Shown: positions 18,601 through 29,963, counted from the stretch's first letter. The stretch: 56,121 nt of DNA from Ruegeria aquimaris (GCF_025751555.1 NZ_JAOWLB010000026.1:1-56121); one strand, 5' to 3'. Notes: a model not told the origin generated them from the letters alone. Numbers and translations: made by a program.

Positions 18601-19478
18601 CACTTGCCCCCCTTGCCGCGCAGTTTCGGATCGACCACATCCCGCAACGCCTCGCCCAGAAAGGTGAAGCCGACCGTGGTCAGAATGAGCGGGATGCCCC
18701 CCGCGATGATCAGCCAGGGTGTGTTGCGGATCAGGTTGTAGCCATCGTTCAAGAGCGAACCCCAGGACGGCGTCGGCGGCTTCACCCCCATGCCGAGAAA
18801 GGACAGACCCGCCTCCAGCCCCACCACCGTGGGGATATCCATCGCCGCCAGCACCGCCAGCGGGCCCAGCACGTTGGGCAGCAGATGCACGCCCATGATC
18901 CGCGCGGTCGAGGCGCCCAGCGCCCGCTCGGCGGTGATGAACTCGGCCTCGCGCAGCGATTGCGTCAGCGTCCGTACCACCCGGCCATAGGTCGGGATCG
19001 AGGTCACCATGATCACCAGAATGACGGTATTCAGGCTCGGCCCCACCAGCGCCACCACCGCCAGCGCGAACATCACGGTTGGAAATGACCGGATGGTGTC
19101 GAACAAAAGCACGATCAGGTTGTCCAGCCATCGCGGCCCATAGCCCGCGATCATCCCCAGGAGCAGTCCAAAGAATATCGCCCCGCCGATGGTCGGCAGC
19201 GCCACCTGCAAGGCCACGCGTCCGCCCCAGATTACTCGCGAGAACGTATCGCGCCCCAGCTGGTCGGTGCCCATCAGATGCGCCGCACTCGGCCCCTGCA
19301 ACCGGTCGGGTACGTTGAGCGCGACAGGGTCATAAGGCGCGATCCAGGGCGCCAGCACCGCCGAGGCCAGGATCGCCAGCACGATGATCAACCCGGCCAG
19401 CCCCAGCGGATCGCGCACCAGATGATACAGGATCTCTCCCAATTCGGACCGGGGTTTGGGCAAACTTGCGTCGGTCAT
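18600..19478 (-). CDS. dipeptide-type ABC transporter permease, DppC-like
   Basis: A 292-residue permease. A first hydrophobic helix GLAGLIIVLAILASAVLAPW lies near residues 27-46, followed by the DppC-specific motif HLMGTDQLGRDTFSRVIWGG near 69-90. The EAA loop is ERALGASTARIMGVHLLPNV near 185-204. The C-terminus has FLGEALRDVVDPKLRGKG, a standard ending for DppC. I chose ATG 19478 (MTDASLPKPR) because the upstream 27 residues of the longest frame overlap the DppB gene. It forms the channel with the DppB-like permease. Confidence 0.93.
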   Translation of the reverse strand: MTDASLPKPRSELGEILYHLVRDPLGLAGLIIVLAILASAVLAPWIAPYDPVALNVPDRLQGPSAAHLMGTDQLGRDTFSRVIWGGRVALQVALPTIGGAIFFGLLLGMIAGYGPRWLDNLIVLLFDTIRSFPTVMFALAVVALVGPSLNTVILVIMVTSIPTYGRVVRTLTQSLREAEFITAERALGASTARIMGVHLLPNVLGPLAVLAAMDIPTVVGLEAGLSFLGMGVKPPTPSWGSLLNDGYNLIRNTPWLIIAGGIPLILTTVGFTFLGEALRDVVDPKLRGKGGK

Positions 19479-19488
19479 GTCCGTTCCC

Positions 19489-20433
19489 TCATTTCCCGGC
19501 CCGGATCCGCGGATCCAGGATTGCGTTGACGATATCGGCCAGCGTGGTCGAGGCGACAAAGATCAGGGTCGAGAACAGGACCGATCCCATCACCACCGGG
19601 TAGTTGCGGGTTGTGATGCTGTCGATCACCAGCTTGCCCAGCCCGGGGCGCGAGAACACGATCTCGGTGAACACCGCCGCCGACAGCAGAAACCCCATGC
19701 CGACCCCGATCACCGTGACCGTGGGCAGGATCGCCAGCCGCAGCGCATAGCCAAAGACGATCTGCCGCTCGGGCAGGCCAAAGGCGCGCGCGGTGCGAAT
19801 ATGCCCCTCGCCCATCACTTCCAGCATCGAGGCCCGCACCAGACGCGCGATATAGCCGACCCAGCTCAGCCCGATGGCAAGGCTCGGCAGCACCAGGTGA
19901 TGCAACTGGTCGCCCCAATTCCCCGCATCCCCCGCACCGATGGCCGGAAACCATTGCAGCTTCACCGCGAAGATCAGCAGCGAGTAGAGCGACACCACAA
20001 AGGCGGGCACCGCGATCACCGAGACCGACAGGATCCCGGTCAACCGGTCGCCCAGCGAATTCCGATGGATGGCCGAGTAAGAGCCCAGCGCGATCCCCAA
20101 CACCGCCGACCAGGTGATCGAAACGAGGATCAGCACCAGCGTATAAGGCACCTGCCCCAGCACGATTTCGCTCACCGGCCGGTTGGAAAACACATCCATC
20201 CCCAGATCGCCGCGCAGCATGTTTGCAAAGAACAGCCCGATCTGCGCGATCAGCGGCTTGTCCAGCCCCATCCGCGCCTCAAGTGCCGCGCGCATCTCGG
20301 GCGTGGCGCGCGGCCCTAGCATGGTGGACACCGGATCGCCCGGGATCATGTGCACGATCAGGAACAGCGAGGACACGGCCAGAATCGTGATCACCGCCGC
20401 CAGCCCGATCCGTTTGAAGATGAAGGACAGCAT
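19489..20433 (-). CDS. dipeptide-type ABC transporter permease, DppB-like
   Basis: A 314-residue permease with the typical DppB start (MLSFIFKRIGLAAVITILAV) and the following periplasmic motif IPGDPVSTMLGPRATPEM near residues 31-48. The EAA loop is TARAFGLPERQIVFGYALRL near 198-217 and the C-terminus DIVNAILDPRIRAGK is conserved. Six membrane segments fit the hydrophobic pattern. It lies 75 bases after the binding-protein gene and 10 bases before the DppC-like gene. Confidence 0.93.
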   Translation of the reverse strand: MLSFIFKRIGLAAVITILAVSSLFLIVHMIPGDPVSTMLGPRATPEMRAALEARMGLDKPLIAQIGLFFANMLRGDLGMDVFSNRPVSEIVLGQVPYTLVLILVSITWSAVLGIALGSYSAIHRNSLGDRLTGILSVSVIAVPAFVVSLYSLLIFAVKLQWFPAIGAGDAGNWGDQLHHLVLPSLAIGLSWVGYIARLVRASMLEVMGEGHIRTARAFGLPERQIVFGYALRLAILPTVTVIGVGMGFLLSAAVFTEIVFSRPGLGKLVIDSITTRNYPVVMGSVLFSTLIFVASTTLADIVNAILDPRIRAGK

Positions 20434-20508
20434 GGGGTACCCCGTCTTTCAGGGAAAAGGAGGGGGCACAGATCAGACCTGCGCCCCCAAAGGCCTCAGG
20501 GAGAGGTC

Positions 20509-22077
20509 TCAGGCCGTACCGAAATAGCGGTAAAGCGGCAGCCCATCGGGACGCAGCGCCGGGGTGACACTGTTGCGATAGATCACCGGCGTTGCCTCGT
20601 GGGTCAGGAACTTGTAGGCGCCGCTTTCCTCCATCAGGTCCTGGGCGCGGGCATACATCGCCGCGCGCGCGGCCGGGTCGCCCTCGGACTGCGCCGCCAG
20701 ATGCAGCTTGTCGAACTCTTCCGAGCGGAACCGCTCCCAGTTCCACACACCCGCCTGCTCGGTGATGAACCACGAGGTCGCGTAATACGGGTCCGGGGTC
20801 ATCGAATAGCGGTTCAGCACCAGCTCCAGATCCTCGTTCGAGCCCAGCTCCCAGAAGGTCGCGCCCTCGTGCAGGCGGATTTCCAGCGTGATGCCGATGG
20901 CCGCCAGATTGGCCTGGATGATCTGCGCCGCCGTCACGTTGGCCGATTTGTTCAGCACGTCGATGGCCAGCGAAACCCCGGCCTCGCCGGACTCGGCCAT
21001 CAGCGCCTGCGCCTTGTCCAGATCCGCTGCCACACCGGTCAGCGGCGCATCGCGATGCCCCGCCAGACCCGGCGCGATGATCCCTGTCGACGGTTCCGCC
21101 GCCCCGAAATAGGCCGCCGCCATGATCGTCGGCACGTCGATCGCATGCTGGATCGCCTGACGCAGTTTCAGGTTGCCCAGTTTGGGATTATCGAGGTTCA
21201 TGCCGACCCAGACATAGTAGAGCGATGGAAACTCCTCCAACGTCGCCCCCGCGATCGGGTTCGATTTCAGCCGCTCGACACTGTCCAGGCTGACGCGGGT
21301 AAAGTCGATCTCGCCCGCCTCGAACGCGATCTCGGCGGCCTTCTCATCGTCGATGTGATAGATCTGGATTTCGTCAAAGGCTGCCGCCTCACCTTTCCAG
21401 TCCGGGTTGCGGCGCAGTGTGGTCTTTTGCTTCGGCTCCCAGCCCGCATGCAGATAGGGACCCGAGGTCGCCACCGGCTGGGTGTCGATCTTGCCGCCGA
21501 CACTGTCAAACGCGGCCTTGGACACGATATTTCCCGCGATATAGGGCAGCGTGATCGACCACAGCGGCTGGAACGCGTTCTTCAGCACGATGGTGCCGGT
21601 CCGCTCGCCCGTCACCTCGACATGGCTGAGCGGCCCCCAGTCGGGCTTGTTGGTCGATTCCAGCGCGTCGTCGATGATCCGCTCGAACGAGAATTTCACG
21701 TCCTCGGCGGTCATCGCGCCAAACCCATTGGTGAACCCGATATCGTCGCGCAGGGCAAAGTTGATATGGGTGTCGTCCGCCTGTTCGATCATCGCGGCGG
21801 CATCCAGCTGCCAGCCCCATTCGCGGCCCGGCTTGTACTGGATCAGCTTATTGTAGATCGCGGCGTGGATCTCTTCGTCCACCACCCCCTGGCTAAATGC
21901 CGGGTCCATCGAACGGATATCGGCATAGGTGCGGGTTCTGAGCGTCCCGCCCGCCGCCTGCGCCCAACGCGCGGGCAACAGCCCCGCCGCCGCCAGGCCA
22001 CCCAGCGCGCTTGCGCCCCTCAGAAAGGACCGGCGGGGCAAACCCACACGTGTCCACGAAATATTGGCTCCGTTCAT
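20509..22077 (-). CDS. extracellular solute-binding protein, family 5 (dipeptide type), Tat-exported
   Basis: A 522-residue binding protein. The N-terminus has a twin-arginine signal (GLPRRSFLRGASALGGLAAA, cleaved near AQA at residue 41), so it is exported folded. Mature motifs of the family are YNKLIQYKPGREWGWQLDAA, MTAEDVKFSFERIIDDAL near 125, LRQAIQHAIDVPTIM near 300 and WELGSNEDLELVLNRYSM near 425. It captures peptides or peptide-like compounds for the importer downstream. The start at 22077 has GGGAG upstream; the open frame begins six codons earlier. It is the first gene of its operon and diverges from the HTH regulator at 22255. Confidence 0.93.
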   Translation of the reverse strand: MNGANISWTRVGLPRRSFLRGASALGGLAAAGLLPARWAQAAGGTLRTRTYADIRSMDPAFSQGVVDEEIHAAIYNKLIQYKPGREWGWQLDAAAMIEQADDTHINFALRDDIGFTNGFGAMTAEDVKFSFERIIDDALESTNKPDWGPLSHVEVTGERTGTIVLKNAFQPLWSITLPYIAGNIVSKAAFDSVGGKIDTQPVATSGPYLHAGWEPKQKTTLRRNPDWKGEAAAFDEIQIYHIDDEKAAEIAFEAGEIDFTRVSLDSVERLKSNPIAGATLEEFPSLYYVWVGMNLDNPKLGNLKLRQAIQHAIDVPTIMAAAYFGAAEPSTGIIAPGLAGHRDAPLTGVAADLDKAQALMAESGEAGVSLAIDVLNKSANVTAAQIIQANLAAIGITLEIRLHEGATFWELGSNEDLELVLNRYSMTPDPYYATSWFITEQAGVWNWERFRSEEFDKLHLAAQSEGDPAARAAMYARAQDLMEESGAYKFLTHEATPVIYRNSVTPALRPDGLPLYRYFGTA

Positions 22078-22254
22078 TTCTCGTCTCCCTGTCAAGAAAT
22101 CGCGCCGGACAGGCGCCCCTATTGACAGAAAGCAAAGGCCATGCCGGCCGCCCGCGCAATTGAGCAGACTGGCGCGACATGAAGCAATTTTAAGCTACCT
22201 GAACTCAATACAGCGCCATAATCTGGCGCAAACTTCATGTTGGAGACTCCCTTT
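22078..22254. promoter_or_regulatory. divergent promoter region with two inverted repeats
   Basis: The divergent region between the transport operon and the regulator holds GCGCCA-TAATC-TGGCGC (22213-22229) and a wider pair ACATGAAG (22177-22184) / CTTCATGT (22233-22240). Both sit where an operator would control the regulator and possibly the transport operon. Function is inference. Confidence 0.45.
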
Positions 22255-23034
22255 ATGGACACGGGCGACTTTTCGGCGAATCTCAAACTCTTGTGTTCGA
22301 CCCAGGCTTCGGTCTCGGCACTCTGCCGCCAGATCGGCGTGAACCGGCAACAGTTCAACAAATACCTCAGCGGCGTGGCCCACCCCTCGCCCGCAAACAT
22401 GCGAAAGATCGCGGTGCATTTCGGCGTCCGTCCCGCCGAGTTCCTGTTGCCCGCAACCGAGTTCGAAGCCCACCCTTCGGTCGCGGGCAAGCTGGCCGGG
22501 GTTCGGCAGCTGCAACCGGGCCGGCCCAGTTTCGAATCCGCCTTTCGCGGCCAGACCCTGACACTGCGCCGCTACCTCGGGTTCTATCTCAGCTACTTCC
22601 TGACCGAGAGCTGGGAGAATTCCATCATCTGCGCGCTGGTCCGGCTGGACGAGTTCGATGGCATGGTCCGCAGCCGTTCGCTGGAGCGGTCGGTCGACCC
22701 CGAGGACGGCACCATCTACCTGTCGAAATACGATGGCCGGGCCGCGACCCTCGGCAACCGGATCTTTGTGATGGAATACCAGACGCTGGCGCGCGACGCG
22801 CTGGTCGAAACGGTTCTCTACCCGGTCGGGCGCGGCCAGCTGCAATATCTGCGCGGCACCACCTTTGGCATCACCAGCCGCCAGCGCACCCCCTTCACCT
22901 CACCGGTCGTCTGGCGTTACCTCAGCGAGACGCCGCCACTGATGGAGGCGATGCGCAAGGTCGGCCGCTACGACATCAACTCGCCAAAGCTGGACCAGCG
23001 CGCCAGGTCCATCCTGATGGGCAGCCGGGCCTAG
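22255..23034 (+). CDS. XRE-type helix-turn-helix transcriptional regulator
   Basis: A 259-residue regulator. The N-terminal HTH covers about residues 15-60: SVSALCRQIGVNRQQFNKYL is the recognition part, followed by SPANMRKIAVHFGVRPAEFL. The remaining 190 residues form a sensing domain that I do not recognise, with QTLTLRRYLGFYLSYFLTES near 105 and FGITSRQRTPFTSPVVWRYL near 205. I prefer the ATG at 22255 (GGAG upstream) to the one at 22237. It is divergent from the dipeptide-type operon, so regulation of that operon is the natural guess. Similar proteins in roseobacters sit beside amine or peptide transport genes. Confidence 0.85.
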   Translation: MDTGDFSANLKLLCSTQASVSALCRQIGVNRQQFNKYLSGVAHPSPANMRKIAVHFGVRPAEFLLPATEFEAHPSVAGKLAGVRQLQPGRPSFESAFRGQTLTLRRYLGFYLSYFLTESWENSIICALVRLDEFDGMVRSRSLERSVDPEDGTIYLSKYDGRAATLGNRIFVMEYQTLARDALVETVLYPVGRGQLQYLRGTTFGITSRQRTPFTSPVVWRYLSETPPLMEAMRKVGRYDINSPKLDQRARSILMGSRA

Positions 23035-23075
23035 CCGCAGGCCGCGCGGGCCCTGAAAACGGGCCGGAATACCCT

Positions 23076-23122
23076 GTACAAAACGGTCAATCGCCCCTTT
23101 CGGGGCGGTACAAAACGGTCAA
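23076..23122. repeat. 15-bp direct repeat flanking a hairpin between convergent genes
   Basis: GTACAAAACGGTCAA occurs at 23076-23090 and again at 23108-23122, separated by a perfect hairpin CGCCCC-TTTC-GGGGCG (23092-23107). A degenerate third copy, GACAAACCGTCA, begins at about 23130. The element lies between the convergent ends of the HTH regulator and ribD, so the hairpin may terminate both. Confidence 0.6.
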
Positions 23123-23138
23123 AACAAAGGACAAACCG

Positions 23139-24233
23139 TCAGGCGCGGCCCCACCGGTGCAGAACGTCGCCGCCGACATTTTCCATCTCTATCAGCCGGA
23201 ACCGGGGCGCCTCCGCCAGGCGTTCAAGCCCCATGGCGCCAATCGCAGGCAGGCCCTCGGCACCAATCGCCACCCCGGCGGTGAACCCGACCAGCTCATC
23301 CACCAGATCCTCGGCCAGAAGCGACGCGGCCAGCGCCGATCCACCCTCGCAGAACACCCGCGTCAAACCGCGCGCACCCAGTTGCTGAACAAGATCTAAC
23401 CCACTGATTTGCATACCGGAAACTGCACATGGGATCAGCTCGGCGCCGGTGCTCTCCCAGGCTTTGCCGCGGTCGGGATCGACCCCCGGACCATGGCACA
23501 GCCAGACCGGCACCTGCCTCGCGGTGCGGGCAAGCTGACTCATCAATGGCAGGTCCAGATAGCGCGATACGACGATCCGCACCGGCTGCCGCGCGATACC
23601 CAGGTCGCGTACCGTCAGCGAGGGATCATCCGCCCGCGCGGTTCCCGCGCCCACCATAACCGCGTCGTGCCGCGCCCGCATAGCATGCACGAGCTTTCGC
23701 GCATAAGACCCTGTTATCCATTTACTTTCTCCGGTCGCAGTGGCGCTGCGCCCATCGAAACTCGACGCCATTTTCAGGGTGATCCAGGGCCGTCCCTGTT
23801 CGGTTTTCAGAAAGAACCCGGCCAGATCCCGCGCCGCCGCATCGGCCAGAACGCCAGTCGTGACCTCGATACCGGCCTCGCGCAACAGCGCAAAGCCCTT
23901 GCCAGCAACCCGCGGGTCGCTGTCCTCGATGGCCGAGACCACCCGCGCCACCCCCGCCGCGATCAGCGCCTCGGCACAAGGCGGCGTCTTGCCATGATGG
24001 GCGCAAGGCTCCAGCGTCACAAATGCCGTCGCCCCCCGCGCCGCCGCCCCCGCCTGCGCCAGCGCTACGGTCTCCGCATGGGGTCTGCCGCCCTGTTGAG
24101 TCCAGCCGCGCCCCACGATCCGGCCGTCGGACACGATGACACAGCCCACCGCCGGGTTCGGCCAGCAAGCGCCTTGCTCTCGCCGTCCAAGAGACAGGGC
24201 GAGAGCCATGTAGCGTTCGTCAGATCCTGTCAC
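23139..24233 (-). CDS. ribD: bifunctional riboflavin biosynthesis deaminase/reductase RibD
   Basis: A 364-residue enzyme catalysing the second and third steps of riboflavin synthesis: deamination of the pyrimidine and NADPH-dependent reduction of the ribose. The deaminase zinc site is visible as [11 protein letters not shown] near residue 52 and [15 protein letters not shown]-like text ([17 protein letters not shown]) near residue 75. The reductase half has [20 protein letters not shown] near 160 and [20 protein letters not shown] near 310. The start is GTG at 24233, overlapping the nrdR stop (GTGA); a later in-frame ATG ([11 protein letters not shown]) is the alternative. The nrdR-ribD pair is a common alphaproteobacterial arrangement. 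Confidence 0.95.
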   Translation of the reverse strand: MTGSDERYMALALSLGRREQGACWPNPAVGCVIVSDGRIVGRGWTQQGGRPHAETVALAQAGAAARGATAFVTLEPCAHHGKTPPCAEALIAAGVARVVSAIEDSDPRVAGKGFALLREAGIEVTTGVLADAAARDLAGFFLKTEQGRPWITLKMASSFDGRSATATGESKWITGSYARKLVHAMRARHDAVMVGAGTARADDPSLTVRDLGIARQPVRIVVSRYLDLPLMSQLARTARQVPVWLCHGPGVDPDRGKAWESTGAELIPCAVSGMQISGLDLVQQLGARGLTRVFCEGGSALAASLLAEDLVDELVGFTAGVAIGAEGLPAIGAMGLERLAEAPRFRLIEMENVGGDVLHRWGRA

Positions 24234-24700
24234 TCTTCGGCGGGCGGGTTTGGCGGACGCAGTTCGTGGACAAATTCCTCGAAATCATCTGCGGCCTGGA
24301 AGTTCTTGTAAACGCTGGCAAAACGCACATAGGCCACGGTGTCGATCCGGGCCAGGGCCTCCATCACGATCTCGCCGATCTTCTTCGACGGGATGTCGGT
24401 TTCGCCCATGCTCTCCAGCCGCCGCACGATGCCCGAGATCATCTGGTCGATCCGCTCGGGGTCGATCGGACGCTTCTGCATCGAGATGCGGATCGAGCGT
24501 TCCAGCTTGTCGCGGTCGAAATCCTCGCGTTTGCCGCTGGTCTTGATCACCACCAGATCGCGCAACTGCACCCGCTCATAAGTGGTGAAGCGTCCGCCGC
24601 ATGCCGGGCAAAACCGCCGCCTGCGAATGGAAACGTGATCTTCCGCCGGACGCGAGTCCTTGACCTGTGTGTCGATATTTCCGCAAAACGGGCAGCGCAT
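24230..24700 (-). CDS. nrdR: transcriptional regulator NrdR
   Basis: A 156-residue repressor of ribonucleotide reductase genes. The N-terminal zinc ribbon has [20 protein letters not shown] and [20 protein letters not shown] (four Cys), and the ATP-cone domain follows from about residue 50 ([20 protein letters not shown]). Length matches the family. I chose the ATG at 24700 because it begins the zinc ribbon; the longest frame adds 12 residues. It is the first gene of the nrdR-ribD pair. Confidence 0.96.
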   Translation of the reverse strand: MRCPFCGNIDTQVKDSRPAEDHVSIRRRRFCPACGGRFTTYERVQLRDLVVIKTSGKREDFDRDKLERSIRISMQKRPIDPERIDQMISGIVRRLESMGETDIPSKKIGEIVMEALARIDTVAYVRFASVYKNFQAADDFEEFVHELRPPNPPAEE

Positions 24701-24752
24701 CCGCCGTCTCCTCGTCCCTTGTTCCGCCTCTCGCATGAGCGCTTCGGCTCAC

Positions 24753-24767
24753 TTATCCACAACTATA
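24753..24767 (-). promoter_or_regulatory. perfect DnaA box next to a -10-like element upstream of nrdR
   Basis: TTATCCACA at 24753-24761 is an exact DnaA box. On the minus strand it follows a TATAGT (24767-24762) directly, as expected for a site near a transcription start, 53 bases before the nrdR ATG. Control by DnaA is inference. Confidence 0.45.
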
Positions 24768-24863
24768 GGGCCAATGCTAGGATTTGGGTAGCACTGATTT
24801 TGGAACGCTAGATGCTGGTTGGATAACGATATCTAGCTCGCGCTGGATCTGGCAGCCTCAGGC

Positions 24864-25274
24864 TCAGGCGAAATGCGCCGCGATCTTGCGGTCATGCGGC
24901 GCGCGCCGATGTTCAACCAGGTAGATGCCCTGCCAGGTGCCCAGCATCGGCGCCCCGGCCCGCACCGGAATACTCAATGAAACCGGCATGATAGCGGACT
25001 TGATATGGGCCGGCATGTCGTCCGGCCCCTCATAGGTATGGCGCAGATAGGACATCGAGGGATGATCGGAGGGTGGCACCAGCCGGTCAAAAAACGCGGT
25101 CAGATCGGTCTGTACCTCGGGGTCGGCATTCTCCTGAATCAGCAAAGAGCAGGAGGTATGCCGCACCATCAGCGTCAGCAAACCATCACCCTGTCCGGTG
25201 AGCCAGCGCCTTACCTCCCGAGTGACCTCGTAAAGGCCCGGCCCCCGGGTCGGCACAGAGAATTCGGTCAGCAT
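24864..25274 (-). CDS. YjbQ/UPF0047 family protein
   Basis: A 136-residue single-domain protein of the YjbQ family. Conserved blocks are VRHTSCSLLIQENADPEVQ near residues 37-55, DHPSMSYLRHTYEGPDDMPA near 71-90 and GTWQGIYLVEHRRAPHDRKI near 112-131. The His, Glu and Cys residues form the family's metal site; weak thiamine phosphate synthase activity has been reported for members, but the real role is unsettled. It lies 15 bases after the small secreted protein gene at 25290, likely co-transcribed. Confidence 0.9.
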   Translation of the reverse strand: MLTEFSVPTRGPGLYEVTREVRRWLTGQGDGLLTLMVRHTSCSLLIQENADPEVQTDLTAFFDRLVPPSDHPSMSYLRHTYEGPDDMPAHIKSAIMPVSLSIPVRAGAPMLGTWQGIYLVEHRRAPHDRKIAAHFA

Positions 25275-25289
25275 GCCATGCCCAACGCG

Positions 25290-25703
25290 TCAGGGCCGCA
25301 CCGGACCGAACTCGCAATAACTGTTGCCCTGGTTGACGGTCATGTTGTCGCCGACCTTGAGCCCAGTGCGGATAGTGGTCAGCTCGTTTTCCAGCGGCGT
25401 CACGCCCACCGCCTCAGGCGTCAACGAAAATTGTACAGCCGTCTTGCGCCCGGTGGTCACACTCGGCCCCCGCCCCCGCACCAGATAAATCCGGTCGTTC
25501 CAGCCCGCCCCCAGCGCGCGCCGCGCGTATTCCGAGGCCGCGCACCAGAAGTCGCCCACCCGCTGCTTTCCGCGCGGGATCACCTCGAACACCGCGTCGT
25601 TGACCGGCAGCACCCGGTCCCCCATGCGCGTGGTCAAGGCATCCGCCTGGGTAGAAAGGCCGGTCAGAGTCAGGGCAGTCAGAAAGCAGGCGTGGCGGAG
25701 CAT
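25290..25703 (-). CDS. small secreted protein of unknown function
   Basis: A 137-residue protein with an N-terminal signal peptide (ACFLTALTLTGLSTQADA, cleaved near residue 22). The mature part has two Cys residues (in FWCAASEYARRALGAGWNDR and NQGNSYCEFGPVRP), which could form a disulfide in the periplasm. I do not recognise a domain. It starts 165 bases beyond the rpoD stop and has its own upstream space, and is followed closely by the yjbQ-like gene. Confidence 0.75.
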   Translation of the reverse strand: MLRHACFLTALTLTGLSTQADALTTRMGDRVLPVNDAVFEVIPRGKQRVGDFWCAASEYARRALGAGWNDRIYLVRGRGPSVTTGRKTAVQFSLTPEAVGVTPLENELTTIRTGLKVGDNMTVNQGNSYCEFGPVRP

Positions 25704-25841
25704 CTGGGAAATCCTTGTCTTACCAGAGAGAACTTAGTGCGCCCAAGCGGCGATCAACAGGGCAATTCACGGATTTCTGGCAGCTTTGGCGGTTCGTCGC
25801 TCAACCCGGAGCCATTCGCGGGACAATCACGCACCAAGAAA

Positions 25842-25865
25842 AAAGACGCCCCGAAGGGCGTCTTT
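25842..25865 (-). terminator. rho-independent terminator of rpoD
   Basis: Perfect 10-bp stem (AAAGACGCCC and complement) with a CGAA tetraloop, just after the rpoD stop. On the minus strand the stem runs into TTTTTTCTT. A textbook intrinsic terminator. Confidence 0.9.
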
Positions 25866-25868
25866 CGA

Positions 25869-27854
<1,986 letters not shown>

Positions 27855-27964
27855 TCAGTGCTCCTGCAGGGATGGGCGATTCGTTAAGCCGAATCATTAG
27901 TGCTCAGAATTGATTCGGCCACCCGTTTACCTGTTTTATTTTGCCACTTCCTTAGGAAAACGCC

Positions 27965-29914
27965 TTATCGGCGTTTCCGGTCAAAGTTGATCCCCGCCAT
28001 GATGGCGGCAAAAGCCTCGCGTTCGTCGCGCTTGATTCGGGCGCCGTTATCCGCCACTTCGAAGATCGCCTTGTCCTCGTTCTGGCTGCGGCTGGCGCGG
28101 TTGCGCGCTTCGGCGGCCTTGGCCAAACGGTATGTCAGCGCCTCGTCCTCGGTCTCGGCAATATCCTCGCGCGCTTCGTCAACTTCGGCTTCGTATCCCC
28201 GGAGCGCTTTGATTTTTGCGAATTCCTCGGCCAGAGTCATCTGGGCCTTTTCGACATCGCCGGGTTTGTGCACACAGGGAATGACCGCGACATGGCGAAG
28301 GTTGAGCAGGTTTTCAAGGGCCTCGCCTCCCAAAACCCGCTCGATATGATCGCGAAGACCGTCGGGATCGTCGACCGCGTGGCGCAGCACCACCTGCCGC
28401 AGCATTGCGTGATCCGGGTCCTGGCACTCCATATCCTCAAGCTGATGCTCGAACTGCACCACCACCTGGGGGTTAAGGATGGCAATGGCCAGGATGGCCG
28501 CCTCGCGCAGCTGAATTTCCGCATTCTTGGTCGAGGCCAGGAACGAGCTGCGCGCACTGGAACTCGCGGGGGCGTTTTCGGTTCGCTTTTGGCCGCGAGG
28601 TTGCCAGCCTGCCGCGCGCGGCGCGCGCTGGGGGCGAAACAACTGCCAGCGCAGGTCCTTGATCTCTTGTCCGTAATGCGCCCGGATCGAAGGGTCGCGG
28701 ATCAGCTTGATCTTCTCGCGCAGGCTCTTGTCCAGAGCGGCCTTGCGCTCGGGGCTATCGAATACCCTGCCTTCGGTCTCGCGCTGCCACAGAAGCTGCA
28801 CCATGGGCCGGGCCTGATCCAGCACGCTTTGCATCGCTGCGGGTCCTTCGGCGCGGATCAGGTCGTCTGGGTCTTTACCCTCGGGCATAATCGCAAAGCG
28901 CAGCGATTTTCCGGCCTCGAGCAGCGGCAAGGCGAGGTCGATCACCCGCATCGCCGCGCGCAGACCCGCGGTATCGCCATCCAGCGCGATGATCGGCTCG
29001 TCGGCAATGCGCCACAGCATATGCAGCTGCTCTTCGGTCACCGCCGTGCCCAAGGGCGCAACCGCCGCGCCAAAGCCCGCCTCGGAGAGCGCGATCACGT
29101 CCATGTAACCCTCGGCCACGACGAGCGGCTGCCCCTGCCCCGCCGCCGTACGGGCGGGGCCATGGTTGAACAGGCTGCGCCCCTTGTCGAAGAGCAGCGT
29201 TTCGGGCGAGTTCAGGTATTTGGCATTGTCCTTGGGATCCATTGCGCGGCCACCAAAGGCGATGCAGCGCCCGCGCGCGTCGCGGATCGGGAACATGATC
29301 CGGTTCCGGAACGTGTCATAGGGTTTGCCGCCCTTGGTCGAGGGTTTGGCCAAGCCTGCACCGATGATCAGCTCCTCTGCCACGCCCTTGCCACGCAGGT
29401 GATCCCACAACCCCTGCCAGCCGTCAGGGGCATAGCCGATCTCCCAACGCTCGAGCGCCTGCGCGCCAAGGCCCCGCCGGGTCAGGTAGTCGCGCGCAGC
29501 ACCGCCGCCACCGGCATTCAGGTTCAGCCGGAAGAACTGCGCCGCCTGTTCCATCACCTCGGCCAGTTGGCTGCGGTGGTCCTGCTTCTCCTGCGCCTTG
29601 GGATCACGCGCGGGCATCGGCATGCCCGCCTCGCGCGCCAGAATCTCGACCGCCTCCATGAAACCGACATTCTCGGTTTCCTGAACGAACTTCAGCGCGT
29701 CGCCTTTGGCATGGCAGCCAAAGCAGTAATAGAACCCCTTGCGGTCATCCACGTGGAACGAGGCGGTCTTTTCATGGTGGAACGGGCAAGGTGCCCACAT
29801 GTCGCCTTTGCCCTGGTTCGACTTGCGCATGTCCCACATGACCTTGCGCCCGACAACCTGGGTCAGGCTCAGGCGGCTGCGCAGCTCGTCCAGAAATCCG
29901 GGGGGTAGTGACAT
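27965..29914 (-). CDS. dnaG: DNA primase DnaG
   Basis: A 649-residue primase that makes RNA primers at the replication fork. The CHC2 zinc-binding domain is clear near residues 40-65 (WAPCPFHHEKTASFHVDD, YYCFGCHAKGDA). The TOPRIM catalytic domain follows from about residue 250 with VVAEGYMDVIALSEAG (Glu) and IIALDGDTAGLRAAMRVIDL (Asp-x-Asp). The last 200 residues form the helicase-interaction domain. I chose the ATG at 29914 (MSLPPGFLDELRSR) over 29971. A hairpin (GGAAAACGCC and complement, 27955-27978) overlaps the stop region. Confidence 0.97.
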   Translation of the reverse strand: MSLPPGFLDELRSRLSLTQVVGRKVMWDMRKSNQGKGDMWAPCPFHHEKTASFHVDDRKGFYYCFGCHAKGDALKFVQETENVGFMEAVEILAREAGMPMPARDPKAQEKQDHRSQLAEVMEQAAQFFRLNLNAGGGGAARDYLTRRGLGAQALERWEIGYAPDGWQGLWDHLRGKGVAEELIIGAGLAKPSTKGGKPYDTFRNRIMFPIRDARGRCIAFGGRAMDPKDNAKYLNSPETLLFDKGRSLFNHGPARTAAGQGQPLVVAEGYMDVIALSEAGFGAAVAPLGTAVTEEQLHMLWRIADEPIIALDGDTAGLRAAMRVIDLALPLLEAGKSLRFAIMPEGKDPDDLIRAEGPAAMQSVLDQARPMVQLLWQRETEGRVFDSPERKAALDKSLREKIKLIRDPSIRAHYGQEIKDLRWQLFRPQRAPRAAGWQPRGQKRTENAPASSSARSSFLASTKNAEIQLREAAILAIAILNPQVVVQFEHQLEDMECQDPDHAMLRQVVLRHAVDDPDGLRDHIERVLGGEALENLLNLRHVAVIPCVHKPGDVEKAQMTLAEEFAKIKALRGYEAEVDEAREDIAETEDEALTYRLAKAAEARNRASRSQNEDKAIFEVADNGARIKRDEREAFAAIMAGINFDRKRR

Positions 29915-29963
29915 GGGGGCAGGATGGCAGAAACGAGGCGGCGCGCCAAGCGGGCGGCGCGCC

